DNA of 64,000 nt from Dichotomocladium elegans. Taxonomy: Eukaryota; Mucoromycota; Mucoromycetes; Mucorales; Lichtheimiaceae. Below the pieces are notes generated by a model. The model did not search any database. It was not told the DNA's origin and was given only the letters and a program-made list of their open reading frames with translations. The stretch is from assembly GCA_025716815.1 (NCBI GenBank), contig JAIXMN010000018.1:682001-746000 (forward strand), in the 5' to 3' direction. Of the stretch, positions 1 through 11,814 are shown in pieces. The translations under genes were made by a program, and so were the position numbers. Numbering within the stretch: position 1 is the stretch's first letter; every line of letters begins with the position of its first letter.

Positions 1-1273
1 AAGAGCTTCTTCCGCCCGAGCTGGTCAATTGCCCACTGGAGGGACAGCGCACTCATGACGAGCGAGAGGAGGCCCGAGCCACCCGTGGTGGCAATCGATA
101 CAGAGGTGTCCGATAGGCCGGCTGACTGGATCATCATCGGCGCATAGTACCAGATCGAGACGATGCCTGTAAAAGCCGTCGCAACCGCAATGAACGACGC
201 CGACACGAGCTGTTTGCGGTTCTGCGCCTCGAACAATTCGCGATACGTCCGCTTGCCTAACGAGCGTTCAAAGTCAATCTCGTCCACAATCGCCTGGAGT
301 TCGTCCGCCACAATTGGGTGATTCGCCGGCACGCCGCGCAGAAGCACGAGGGACGACCTGGCTTCCTCGGTCCGGCCATGATCGACGAGCCAGCGAGGTG
401 AAAACGGCATCGGCACCAGGCACACGCCAAAGACAGACGCCATCAGACATTGCATCACATAGGGCGCGCGCCAAGACCAGTTAGAGGTCAGATATGATGT
501 CCCAAAGGTCACAAAGTAGCCCGACACCTGGCCAAACGCACCCATCAGCGTGAAGAAACTGATCAGTCGCCCGCGGATGTCAGGAGGCGCAATCTCAGAG
601 TGGTACAAGGGAATGCCGCTAATAATAAACATCAGCCATTGTTGAGTCATCCCCCACCCCCAGACCCGCCCAACCGCGCCCCCCCCCCAACCCCCGCGCG
701 GCATGCATCCACCCGCCCTCGGAGATTGGAAAGGAAAACAAAAGCCCTGTTTGTTTTTTCTTACCTAGTCATCAGACCCGCTCCAAACCCGGCAACGAGA
801 CGGCCTGTCAGGAAAAGCCCAAAGTTATGACCAATGGCTAGGAATAGATTGCCAATGCAGAAGATTCCAGTCGCCAGCATGATGGCGTATTTGCGACTGA
901 GTCGATCTATCGATCAACAATTATGAGATGGCATGGCACAGAAACAAAGCATCAGCAAGAAACAAAACATACCGCAAATGATACCAGATAGAAACGAGGC
1001 GATGGCAGCAGTCATCAAAAATAACGCCAGCAGCAAACCTTCGAGATACTCAATGTTTCCCTCGGTAAAAAAGTAGCTTGTGAACGGTTGCATGGTGAGC
1101 ACACCGCTCGTTGCGCCCGTATCAAAGCCAGAAAGGTATCCACCGATAGCAGCCACGACCGCCGAGAGATAGACACCCTTGCGGACACCCCGACTTGTGC
1201 CTTGGTACAAGTCTTCCTGTATGATAACGCTGCTCGCTTCCTCCGTAAAACTCGGGGTGTGCTTGATGGACAT
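1..1273 (-). CDS. MFS sugar transporter, 3' end cut by the window edge
   Basis: Plasma-membrane major facilitator of the sugar-porter family. Exons on the minus strand are 1273-973, 906-765 and 618-<1; introns have GTATGT and GTAAGA donors and the phases agree. The start is the Met of MSIKHTPSF; a further Met 10 codons upstream lies in the same frame but is followed by less typical sequence. Visible signatures are GGYLSGFDTG in TM1, DRLSRK (the loop 2-3 sugar-porter motif) built across the first splice junction, and GFGAGLMTSGIPLYHSEIAP, the usual loop after TM4. A PRWLVDHGR motif (the sugar-porter PESPRWL-like signature) and a long central loop follow. About 350 residues are visible, so roughly a third is missing. 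Substrate cannot be read from sequence; hexose is the family default. Confidence 0.9.
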
Positions 1274-3620
1274 GATGTATGCCTGAGTGAAACAGATGCG
1301 CAATGGGATATCGCTGAAGAAACAGTCGTATTATAATTTTTTGGGGGGGCGGTTACTTGGTTTGCTGTAATAGTAGAGATGGTGGCTTGTTCATTACGAA
1401 AATTTCCGCAGATCTCATCGGTTTTCAAGATGCTCGCGCAACACCGCTCTGGGTCCCGCGCGCGCGCACCCCACCCCATTTTAGTAGATGCTTCAAGGCT
1501 TCCAATTTTATACCCTTGCTGAAGACGGTAAAGCGTGTTCAAGATAGGACCTGCAGAATTTATGATAAACTTGCAGATTCTCTCACGCCTATAAATATTT
1601 GTAGGCGAGTGTTCAACTTCTGTTAGCTCTTTTTTGGATTACATACCGCTGTAACCAACGCTTGTATTCCTAGGACCATCTGTCGTACCAGCTCCGGTCT
1701 TCGGTCAGAATATGACGCTGCTTATAGGGTTTGGCCGCTGTTCTGCATTCATCACCTGTCTGCAGAGTCCCAAGTTGATGCTTGGAACAGGACGGCAATG
1801 AGCAAGATGCTGGATACTAAATTCAGCCCTTCCCCTCTACAACCCTAAATCAGATCTCCACTGGTGTATACGAACAGATAAGCAATGATTCAGAATGCTG
1901 GGCATGGACCATGTCCATCTTTGGGGTAAGTTTCAGATAGGAGATCATTTGCGGGCATATCAGCCTTTGAGATGTACATGAACAAATAAGGAATTGTCTA
2001 AAAAATAATAAAGGCCTAGAGCACTTGGCAATGGCATTGAGAGAGTAAAGAATGAAACTCGGCATGGGAATATGAGACGTAACCGCTTGGCTGTTATACA
2101 TCCACACACACACACATATACGTACACACAGAGAGTAATGTCATAAAGGGTGATGAGTGAGCTTCCAGAGAGGTTGCGACCATCTGATATGTGGAGGGCG
2201 TCTGGACGATAGCAGGACTATCAATGCAGAGACATGCTGTCACGATGGAAGCACCTGGTTCCGCAGTCTGCAGTTTGCCACCCAACAGCTATACGGACGA
2301 GAGATTTTCACACACAGGCGTATACACCGCTGAAAGACATGTTTGCCATACTTGGGATAAAGTAACACGAAAGGAGAGAAAAGAAATAACGGAGTGATAC
2401 TTTATTTTCCAAAATAAACGTCGTATACAAGATGAAATAACGTCGCATAATATTATATGAACTGGTCGTATCATCAGGTAAAAAGTGTTAGTTAATCAAC
2501 AGAAAATCATTATTCCATCCCCTTTACACTTTGACTTACCAACCCGGCTCACACCGCGCGTATCCAAGAGTACACATGGGCGGTAACTATGGCGGAGGAA
2601 TTGGATGGTGCCCCAGGATCAGCGACAGGAGCAAGGAAAGGCAACGCATAGCGCAAAAAAAAAAAACCGGACGGGAAGGCCTTGTCCGAAAGCAGCCAAA
2701 TCGCGGGCCCCAAACGGATGATGCGATTCCGTTTTGAACTCCCTTCCATGGCTTATGAAGTACGGGTACGACTGGTCAATCTACAAAGGACGGAAGGTGC
2801 TAGATTCGAATAACAAGCAAGTCGATATAAATATTCTTACCAGATAACCGATGGAAGAGAGGCCAATGAAAGGTCTGATAAAGAAGTAATTGTTCGCTCA
2901 GAACCTCTATTAGTTGTAAGATATCAGTCATCCAGTGATCTAATAAACAAGAAGTATCGTGAAATAGCAGGGATGATGAGGATCGTAGATGTAAGTCCTC
3001 TGAAAGAGGATACCATTCGATACGTCACGGTACCTCTCTCAGCGTTGTCAATCAGACCAGACAGCTTTAAACGGGCGCTTTGGTTTTTTCGTATTGTTCA
3101 TGATGATGATCAAGATACACACAGCCGATGACTCAGCTCTAAACCATTGCGTCAAGGGTAATGTGACAGACGAAGCGACATTGATTGGTTACGACGCAGC
3201 AAGAGAGTCCATGCTATTGTGTGCCACGGGCTGCATATTAAAACCACTGCTGCATCAAAGTTGCTGTCTCATATCAATAATATATGCGTCATTATACACT
3301 TATTATCGATGATAAACAAACATACACTCCACAATTGCATTTCTCAACTTCACGTTTTGTCTGGGTTCTTATCATATCTGGTATGCATTCCTTGTGTGTA
3401 ATGGTACAGTATGGAGACAAAGCATGTTAAATCTTGTCGCGGTTTATTAAAATTGTTTAGTAATGTTCATCTTGTAATAAGCTTTTGGATATAGGCTGAA
3501 AGTCAGATTTTCTTACATCATAGTAAAATGGATTGAGGCACGTGATTCATCTCATAGTCTCTCAAGGCAAGTCCACAAAAGTAAATACCTAAAACAGCCT
3601 ACATCATTTCCCAGCTATCA
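1274..3620. other. Gene-poor stretch
   Basis: No convincing gene. Short ORFs at 1850-2397 and 2531-2749 overlap on both strands and match nothing I recognise. TATAAATATT-like strings occur near 1590 and 2825 without a gene behind them. Confidence 0.5.
1506..1512 (-). promoter_or_regulatory. TATA-like box upstream of the sugar transporter
   Basis: On the minus strand the sequence reads GGGTATAAAATTGG. It lies about 230 nt upstream of the transporter ATG, so it would imply a longish leader or a 5' UTR intron. Position and motif are seen; function is inferred. Confidence 0.35.
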
Positions 3621-3623
3621 AGG

Positions 3624-3881
3624 TTCCATGACGCCACGTTCTTTACGATCAATCCAATGCATTTTCAGGGCCATGGCATCGGCAAGCAATTGTGGAGGAT
3701 CGTATGCGGGAGCTACGGAATTGAACGAAATCCTCAGTATTTGCTTGGACGTCCACGAATCCCGACACCCTCGTCTTTTCTGGACATATTTTCTAAACCT
3801 GCTTTTATCCTGCCGTCGGGTGGGTCCATTTTTTGTCTTGTATCTTACATCGACTATACTATTCGAATTTTATGCTGCTGA
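3624..3881 (+). pseudogene. Probable Tnp2/CACTA-like transposase relic
   Basis: An open frame reads FHDATFFTINPMHFQGHG and then GKQLWRIVCGSYG, with a degraded IPTPSSF further on. I associate the order 'INPMHF..GHG.GKQ.W...G.YG...IP.SF' with TNP2-like transposase-domain proteins of Mucoromycota. Only this block is preserved. No start, no catalytic triad and no terminal repeats are visible, so this would be a dead fragment. The family call rests on recalled motif order, not on a search. Confidence 0.35.
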
Positions 3882-3899
3882 AGAGACACGTCAGGTGCT

Positions 3900-5781
3900 C
3901 ATTAACTTTTTCATTGCACTTTAAGCGGATCTATCACCCAAATGATATAAAGCAGCTGAAATCACAGTCCATCACTGGAATAAACGAACAAGGAAGAACC
4001 AACAATATCCCCAGCATTCTCCATGTTCAACCAACATATTTACAAAATGATCGAGTGAATTGGTTCGCTTCCGTATGTTTCCGCATTTGCGATGGATAGA
4101 GCGACTGGTGAATTCCAACGTCGTACCAATTCCAAAAGAAACGCAGGAGCAAATTCTGGTGCAATTAGCTGCTGTTACGAAAAGCAAAAGACTCGACGGA
4201 CCAATCGAAAAAAAAAAATATACAAAGTGAGAGAGGCTGACTCAGTAAGCTTCTTGTGCGTACATGTGCTTTAAAGATTTATCGCGTGGACGACTTTCTA
4301 TTTATTTAATAACATCATCTAATTCCCATTGTTGTTACCACTACAATTACCACTGCTGACCCCTGCGAGCCTTGTCCTTCAAACCCACACAAAATCAACA
4401 TGCCAAATTGTACATAAACATTTCCTTATCGAGAAGATCATGACCTGTTTATGTCGGTTCAGTGCCAAAGCTCTGTGGCAGATAATCAACTGCCACCATT
4501 GCTGCTGTCAAAACTTCTCCTGTTCTTTCTGATCTCTTCGGCAAACGTGTGCCCTTTTCAGGATATCACGGACAACCACAAGACAATAGGATGTTAGGCA
4601 TCCTTTCTTATCTTTTTTACACGCTCTTCTTTTTAGAGCTTATGATGGCAGAAGGGATACGCATGTTTTCCGGAACAGCCATACATTTTATTCAGCCTGC
4701 AGCGCACGAGAAGGTCTTCATCACGGATAACATATTGGTCATCTTCTCCAACTTGCTGAAACGAAGGAACAGTCAGAAACTCTGGATTTAATTCATACAA
4801 TAATATTGATATTTATACTAGTTGTAATATTGCTGTAGTTATTCGGGCATAGATGAGTAATCGCTCGGGTGCGCCTGCAATGGTTGCAGCGGTTGTGCTG
4901 TCTCAGATTGGGGTTGTAATGACTCGATAAGCCGTATTCTCGCTCCTGCTGCAGTCCGCAGCAATCCGATATCATTGCTGCACTGTCAAAGAGACTTGAT
5001 TGACTACAGCTGTTCCGAGCTAATCGAGTGCTCGAATAAAACAGACCAACCTGACCCCAACTGGTGCCATCTCGTGAGAACATTGCAAGTTGCGATGATC
5101 CCGACAAGTTCCTGAAAACCAAGGAACTGACTCTTTCTCCAGATGTCAGATCCTCAAATCTGAATTTTTGATCCCGCTCTTCCTAGGCGCGCACAGTCGT
5201 TAACCAATATTAATGCAACGAATAAGCTTGCTTAGCTCTCTCTTCCCCACATTTACATAAAAATGACCATTTATTCTGAAAAAAAAAGCCATTGTTCTGC
5301 AAGTGTCTCGTGCGGTGTAATAAAAAAGAATTGTACATCTTGCGACTAGCTATAGCACACGCGCACAGAATCTGAACTCGCAAGAGAAGAATTGAATACA
5401 ACAGCGTTACGAGTTCATGAGTTATTAGAAAAATTGAGGAAAACTGGTTTCCATTAATAGGAGAATCAGTTTGAATATTGTGGCATGCAGGGCAGCAACG
5501 AAAGCGATGATGGAGCGAATGAAGCAAGACAAGAGACCGGAAAAAGTCGAGTGAACGAAACTAGCCAGGAAAACAACCTGGCTAAAAAGACTCAAGCAGT
5601 CTACGACGTAGACGCTATGTAGCCCTATGTGATATCTTTTAATAGCAATGCTTAATTGTGTTATTAGATAGAACGAACACAAAATCTAGTACTATGACTT
5701 GGATCGAGAAATTCCTGAATCTCAGTAACCGGGACCGCCTACTTCATCCCGCTGAACTTTTGTAAGCTGAGCTTGTGGATT
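3900..5781. other. Gene-poor stretch
   Basis: Only short ORFs on both strands with no recognisable motif, for example 4793-5122 and 5210-5682 on the minus strand. It may contain further eroded transposon sequence; nothing firm can be named. Confidence 0.45.
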
Positions 5782-6174
5782 ATGACTATCATAATTAACT
5801 CTTATAAACTGAGGTCCAAGGATGTCTCAGTAAACGTTCCGTATCTTAATACGGAGAAAATCCCAAAAAGTTACCATTTTAAAGTCCAGCTATATTACGA
5901 TCGAATTGACTATGCAATTTCACGGAACGAAGAAGCTGTACTGGGTGCCATCAAAAATTGCAAATCTTTGGACGATCTCAAGAAGCTAAGAACAGAGCTG
6001 TTTTCCGAGGCTGACGTGACAGATGGGATTGAGTACATTCGTTCAGCCTTACATCAAATGTATGTATACGTAAGAGCGGAGCCGTCCGATTATTCACCGT
6101 TTTATTACGTGGAATCTAGCTTGGAAGATCATTTAAACTGCGCCAGGGAAACAATGAAGATTGGCTACGACTAA
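5782..6174 (+). CDS. Unrecognised ORF, 130 residues
   Basis: An uninterrupted frame from the first ATG (MTIIINSYKLRSKD) to TAA. The frame stays open a little upstream, so the true 5' end may be an upstream exon. Composition looks protein-like (rich in D, E, Y and L), with helical segments such as SLDDLKKLRTELF. There is no signal peptide, membrane segment or known domain. Its setting among transposon relics leaves open that it is a fragment of a mobile-element or expanded-family gene. Confidence 0.4.
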   Translation: MTIIINSYKLRSKDVSVNVPYLNTEKIPKSYHFKVQLYYDRIDYAISRNEEAVLGAIKNCKSLDDLKKLRTELFSEADVTDGIEYIRSALHQMYVYVRAEPSDYSPFYYVESSLEDHLNCARETMKIGYD

Positions 6175-7300
6175 ACGTGTACGCTGCACTCTTTGGCAAC
6201 TCGTGTACTCCACGAAGATTTCACTGTCAAGCGATATGTATTAATCGAGTTATATATGAGTGCTTGGGACACAACTCATCGAAATGAAATATAGGTCTGA
6301 ATGTTTTTTCCACTGTGATCAGAGAACACAATAAGTCAGCCTCGGTCAAACTTAAACGACAACGACTGGAGTTTTCTATCCCGGCACAGCACCTGTGACA
6401 TTCTGGCCGGCCAGGATAAGCTTGCACTATGAAGTGAAAAGGAACTCCAAATATGCGTCGATAATGCAGCCAAACTACGCGAATTAGCGTTAAATATATG
6501 GGGAAAGCGACTTCCTGTGGATTCGATTGTTGAGCACTTTCAGTACTTCTCAATCCTCTGGCGCGAACGTGAGCTCATTGTATAGAGCTCTCTCATGATT
6601 GAGAAGAAGATCATCCACTTTGAATCGCTGCGCGCAAGTTTCAACTGTACTCTCGGAGGCTATGCTGATACCATGCACCTATTAACGGCCGTTCTATTTG
6701 TAACAAGTATTTTAAAAATCCTAACGCGGCGTCGAGGAGACTCACCTTTTCTGAAGCGGCATATCATGCGAAACCAGAAGCATTTAGACATCAGCCGGCA
6801 TGACGATGGGTTGCAAAAGTTCATCGAATAATTGGATGCAAACAAGAACCACATGCATGCAAAACTCACAAAGGTTATGTTGGACACACCATTTACGGAT
6901 CGTGGAAGGCAGGTTCTCGGCCCTAGTGAGCTTGCGGAAGCATTGATATTACAGAAATGCGTCCAATGCTTTTTCCATACACAGTTGTCTGAAACACATA
7001 TTGGTTGAGAGCTCCGGACTGCCTTTTTTTCGAGCAGGATATGAATGTACAGTTCGATGGCCACCCCCCTGCTTTCACTATAAAGTATCTTTTTAAAGAA
7101 TTTCTCCGGTTGCATATGCAACATTCTGTATGGACGAGACGAAGTGCCTCATCGCCCATTTCCGTGCATACGGATCCTTGGCAGAGTTTATATGAAAATC
7201 CATGCACCGATACAAAAAAGGAGTTCTTGATGACCTGGGCTCAATTTGGACTACACTAGACTAAACAGGTGGTGAAAAAAAAAAAAGAAACATACGTTCC
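6175..7300. other. Stretch with overlapping ORFs, none recognised
   Basis: ORFs of 78-154 codons overlap on both strands between 6595 and 7259. None has a motif I know, and opposite-strand frames are equally open, which argues against a single real gene. Confidence 0.4.
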
Positions 7301-7708
7301 ATGATCTGCTATTCTCTCAAAGGATATCTGAAGGTTCAACTGATACAAAAGGAAGGTGAATATTTGCATTCTAGAGAGATGCCATCCAGGAGGATAGCGT
7401 ATTCCATACTTCCATTGCGTGGAAGTCCAGTAAGATATAGGGAAAAGCATCTCAATGATATTATAGCCGACATGCTGCTACCAACCTCTAATATATTGAG
7501 GCTTACAAACACAACTGGGGCCTTTCTACGGATTATGACTATTCCAGCTGCTTATGACGCTACAGAGAAGTTGAAGAAGCGGAGGGATAACATGAAAGCA
7601 TTAACCTATCCTTCTTTTTCGGCAGGTTCACGTATACTACAACCACCAATTCCAGTGAATCCCGCGCTGGCTTGCTATCTTCTTGTTCAAGGTATACGTA
7701 GGTATTAA
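7301..7708 (+). CDS. Unrecognised ORF, 135 residues
   Basis: ATG to TAA with no intron needed. It is basic, with no signal peptide or clear membrane segment and no known domain. It ends 227 nt before the RLP7 start codon. It could be a chance ORF or a fragment; I cannot assign a role. Confidence 0.3.
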   Translation: MICYSLKGYLKVQLIQKEGEYLHSREMPSRRIAYSILPLRGSPVRYREKHLNDIIADMLLPTSNILRLTNTTGAFLRIMTIPAAYDATEKLKKRRDNMKALTYPSFSAGSRILQPPIPVNPALACYLLVQGIRRY

Positions 7709-7935
7709 AAAAGGACTGCCCATCCCCCTTCATCCTTTGACTGATACCGAGGTGAGTTAACAGCCGTTCGAGAAAGACCGTAGCATCCTTCTAGTGTTCC
7801 TGATTGGACAGGCGCCGGAACACCCCGAAGCGTTCAAGGGCCGCTTCTAAATTTGGTGGCTTATTCAAAGTTGCTCACCTAACCGATCAAGAAAACTTTC
7901 ATTCCATTTTTTTTTTTCATTTGCAAAATTCACAA

Positions 7936-8839
7936 ATGGAGGAGTGAGTTGATTAATCTAGCCGACGCCACCTGCTGTAATTGGCATTAAGAAGGTTTGC
8001 GAACTAACTGTATTTACTAGGGATAAGCAGAAGCTGAACTACGTGTCGGAAACGTTGCTCAAGAAGCGAAAGATTAATGAGAAGGCTGCTGTTGAGGCGG
8101 CTCAGAAGCGTGAGGAGCTGCGGAAGAAAGTGAGTGAAGGCAAATAGATGTGCAGGAGACATGAATTCCTAATTGGGTGCAATGGCAGTCAAAGCGTGCG
8201 AGTTTGAAGACGACCTTCAAACGTGCTGATCAGTTCATCGCAGAGCGCCTAAAGCGAGAAAAGGAGGCCCAGCGACTTCGGGCGATTCGCAAGGAAAGAA
8301 AAACAGGAAAAGTGAAGCGACCCGAGTTAGAAACCCCCAACCCAAGCAAAGTCCTTCTTGTCATCCGCACCCGTACCACCCATAACGTACACCCCACAAT
8401 CAGAAATATGCTGCGTTCGATGCGACTGGGCAGCATGAACACGGCTGTTTTTGTGCGACTTAACGAGAGGACACAAAAAAAGCTCAAAGCTGTCCTGCCC
8501 TACATTCGATATGGCGAACCGAATCTCGCTACCGTTCGCGACCTTTTGTTAAAGCGTGGTTACACATTCAGCGACGGTCAACTAAAGCCGATATCTGATA
8601 ACGTAATGATCGAAGAGAAGCTCGGCGAATACGGCATGATTTGCGTTGAGGATATCATCCACGAAATTGTTAAATGCGGCGAACATTTTGATCAGGCTTC
8701 TCGCTTCCTTAGCCCCTTCAAGCTACATGAGCCTGTTGGTGGCTGGCGAGAGAGACGTTTGAAGGCTCATATTGCAGCTACCGAAGGCCTGGCCGCGTAC
8801 GAGACAGACGTCAACAAGCTTGTTGAGTCTATGAACTAG
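7936..8839 (+). CDS. RLP7: Ribosome biogenesis protein RLP7 (uL30-like)
   Basis: Nucleolar 60S assembly factor related to ribosomal protein uL30/L7; in yeast it acts on 27S pre-rRNA processing. Exons are 7936-7943, 8021-8129 and 8189-8839, giving 255 residues. The first coding exon is only 8 nt (ATGGAGGA); splicing restores MEEDKQKLNYVSETLLKKRK, the expected basic N terminus. The uL30 core follows: LLVIRTRTTHNVHPTIRNML, then AVLPYIRYGEPNL and LLLKRGYTF. RLP7 is preferred over RPL7 because of the run VMIEEKLGEYGMICVEDIIH and because the GNRE block near the RPL7 C terminus is absent. The gene ends KLVESMN. Confidence is high for the uL30 family and slightly lower for RLP7 versus RPL7. Confidence 0.88.
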
Positions 8840-9527
8840 ACTATCAGCCTGAACTTTTTTTCATCGTGTATTACCCATTCCATCCCATTCCATTCCATCC
8901 TCTGTCACATTAAAATGAATATTAATCAATGCAAATCGTTGTGTGTATTTTTGGTGAACTATGCGCTTATGTAAGGCACATGACAGGCTAAGGAATCGCC
9001 CCACAAACATACACACGCACGCACGCACGCACGCACTTGGAGACGGGCACTGTGTCTTATTATCGGAGGAGAGAGTATGGGGTAACTTGATCTCTCTCCT
9101 CCCCCAAATGATCGATTTGATCGATAACCTCGATCATGTTTTTGTGGGCTAGGTACCAGAAATGAACATTGTGGACCGAGCTGTACCACATGCTTACGTT
9201 ATAACGTAGATTGGTACTACCACGCTTACGTTAAGGAACTGGCGACGAAGATGAGCAGTTCTGCTTGGATGCTGCTACTGCGCATGGGAATCATAAGGTT
9301 GCTTATGTAAAATTAATGTTACGCTTGTTTTCGGAGTGAGATATCCATGTAGATGGAGGGGGGGAGGGGGGATGAGGGGACGTGTCGGAAGGGAAATCCA
9401 GGGCAATGCGCGACGCGCTTCCCGGATCTCCGGTTCCCTTTCCCATATTCTCTCTTCTTTTTGCAGACCTGCTTAGAGTATAAATATCGACAACGGAGAG
9501 ACCTTTTTTTTTGAGAACCAACAAAAG
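8840..9527. promoter_or_regulatory. Intergenic region and mannanase promoter
   Basis: Contains an ACGC tetranucleotide run (about 9011-9036), a G-rich tract at 9354-9380 with three AGGGG (stress-response-element-like) cores, and TATAAATA at 9479-9486, 42 nt upstream of the mannanase ATG. Motifs are seen; regulation by stress or carbon factors is inference. Confidence 0.55.
9011..9036. repeat. (ACGC)n microsatellite
   Basis: About five tandem ACGC/CGCA units between RLP7 and the mannanase gene. Confidence 0.8.
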
Positions 9528-11188
9528 ATGGTAAAGCTTCTAGCATTGACACTTGCCTTTGCTCTAACTGCTGCTGCGAAACCCCACCACGGTCACGGTC
9601 ACGGCCACGGCCACGGCCACAAGGATCACAGCGCCGGTTTTGTCACTATTGCTTCAGACGGCTCCGGCTTCGTTCGCGACGGTAAGCCATACTATATTCA
9701 GGGTGCCAATTACTGGCAAGCAATGAACCTCGGTGCGGACGATTGCAATGGCGGCGATCGCAAACGCCTGGAGACCGAAATCAAGCAGTTGGCTGCTCTG
9801 GGTATCAACAACCTGCGCCTCATGGCCTCCTCCGAAGGTCCTGACGACCAGCCTTACCGTATGCGCCCATCATTGATGCCCAAGCCTGGTGTCTACAACG
9901 AGGCCGTCTTCAGAGGTCTTGATTATGCTTTGGATCTCATGGGCCAGTACAATATGACCGCTGTCAGTAAGTGGGAACCTTTTCATCGTCTCCGTCTCCC
10001 CCCCCAAGGAAAGCTACTCACTCGATCTCTATTAACCCAGTGACCCTTCAAAACTTTTGGCATTGGAGTGGAGGGTAAAAATGAAGAAGTGGAAAGGATG
10101 ATTATGTGATGGGAAGCGACTGAATGCTTCGAAACTAGTTTCTCTCAATATGTTGCTTGGGTCACCGGCAACCAAACCATCCCCTATCCTGGCGACTGGG
10201 GAATGTGGGACGAGTTCACCAAGTTCAGCGCCCGCTTCTACAATGATTCCTCCATTGTCGCTGAGACCCAGAAGCTCTATAAGGACCACATCGCGACTGT
10301 GATCAACCGTGTCAACACCGTGAACGGCAAAAAGTACAACGAAGACCCTGTCATCATGAGTACGTGGAGGGGAAGATAGGGTTGTGTCGGCCTTGTCCGT
10401 CTTAACCTCGTTCATGCGTAGGCTGGCAACACGCCAACGAGCCCCAGGAAGGCCCGGGATGGTGGTTTGAAGAGACGGCCAACTTCATCAAGGAACATGC
10501 TCCCAAACAACTTATCACTGCAGGTCTTGAGTCCAAGTTGGACCAGTATGACTTTAACCGCACCCATGATCATAAGAACATTGACTACACCACCTGCCAT
10601 CTCTGGGTTGAAAAGTAAGTCTGTTCGCATCCCCCGCCAGAAAACCAGGGAATTCGGAAATCTTATCACGATCCTCCATAGCTGGGGCATTTACAACCCT
10701 GCCAACGAGAGTTCCATCGTGGATGCCAAAGCATATGCCAAGACCTACATCCAGAGCCGTTCCCAGTGGGCCGCAGCTCTTGATAAGCCAATTGTCATGG
10801 AGGAATTTGGCATGGTAAGGCGCAAGTGTTCTGCAGGACTGGACATGCATCCTAATAATCTGTTATGTAGGCCCGCGATGCTTTCAATAAGCCCAATGAC
10901 CCTGTGTACAAGTACGATCCCAACACGCCTACTACCCACAAGGATGAATACTATGGCTTCATCTTTGACGAGATTGTCGGCCTGGCTAAAGAGCGCAAGT
11001 TCAGCGGCTCTAATTTTTGGGCTTACAGCGGCGTCGGTCGCTCGACGGACTATCCCAACAAGTACGGCATGGTTTGGCTCGGTGATCCTCCCCATGAGCA
11101 CCGCGGTTGGTATGGCGTATACGACAAGGATGAATCCACCCTGGAGGTCATTAAGAGCTACAACAAGCGTCTTGCAGGCCTCGAGTGA
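9528..11188 (+). CDS. Secreted endo-beta-1,4-mannanase (GH5)
   Basis: Extracellular glycoside hydrolase that cuts beta-1,4-mannan. Six exons (9528-9966, 10041-10074, 10139-10359, 10422-10614, 10682-10814, 10871-11188) give 445 residues. A signal peptide, MVKLLALTLAFALTAAA, is followed by a tandem Gly-His tract (about residues 18-33). The GH5_7-type core is clear: GANYWQAMNLG, LGINNLRLMASSEG, LQNFWHWSGG, and WQHANEPQ with acid/base Glu238. VMEEFGM is the nucleophile region (Glu336/337), and NFWAYSGVG with WYGVYDKDEST closes the fold. There is no carbohydrate-binding module. A TATA box and AGGGG-rich tract lie just upstream. The His-rich leader is unusual for the family and may bind metal. Confidence 0.93.
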
Positions 11189-11814
11189 GCAAAATCAGAA
11201 GGCTAAAAAAAAAGTAGTGTGTGGATGTACTCCTATTACCTAAATAAAAACACGTTCTATCTTACCGTGTGCATCGCACCGTAAAGAAAACTGAGAACAC
11301 CCGATGTTGGTTACCGCTTTATCCAATGCTGGTAACATTTGTGTAGACTCATGGGAGGGGAAGGGGACGGGACGGAAGGAGGGAGAGGAAGGGGAGGGGA
11401 TATGAATACTCACAATGTTGTTGTGATGTGCATGCAGATCATAGAGAAAACTCCGATTTTAATCGAGAGACAAGTCATCCGTTTGGGATGAACAATGAAC
11501 ATACGTCTGGGATCATCAGGACGTCTGCCATAGGAAAATATCCATTGTCGTCTGGGATCTTCATAGAACAAATGAGGGTTCCACCACATCCCATGCGGAT
11601 GGCCATATTCGGAAGGGATGCACATCTATCAATTTGCTTAGGGGCATTGGGCCGAGTTGATTTGCATCCATGAGCCTGGTCCCTCCAGCGTCTCATGAGA
11701 CGGACCCCTATTCCTAGGCGCTATTATTCGTATAAATATTCTATCTGATTAGCATGAACGAGACGTTTCAGAAGGACCCTTTTCACTCCCCTTTCTAATT
11801 TGCGTCCACCATCC
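11189..11814. promoter_or_regulatory. Intergenic region and kinase promoter
   Basis: A G/A-rich tract at 11353-11400 has several AGGGG cores. TATAAATATT lies at 11731-11740, about 80 nt upstream of the kinase ATG. The mannanase 3' end has AATAAA near 11241. The arrangement repeats that seen before the mannanase gene. Confidence 0.5.

Noticed and set aside
6660..7207. Long minus-strand ORFs near 6660-7207
   Set aside because: Equally open frames on the opposite strand, no motif and no splice logic.
9011..9036. ACGC repeats as a CRISPR-like array
   Set aside because: Units are 4 nt without spacers; this is a plain microsatellite.
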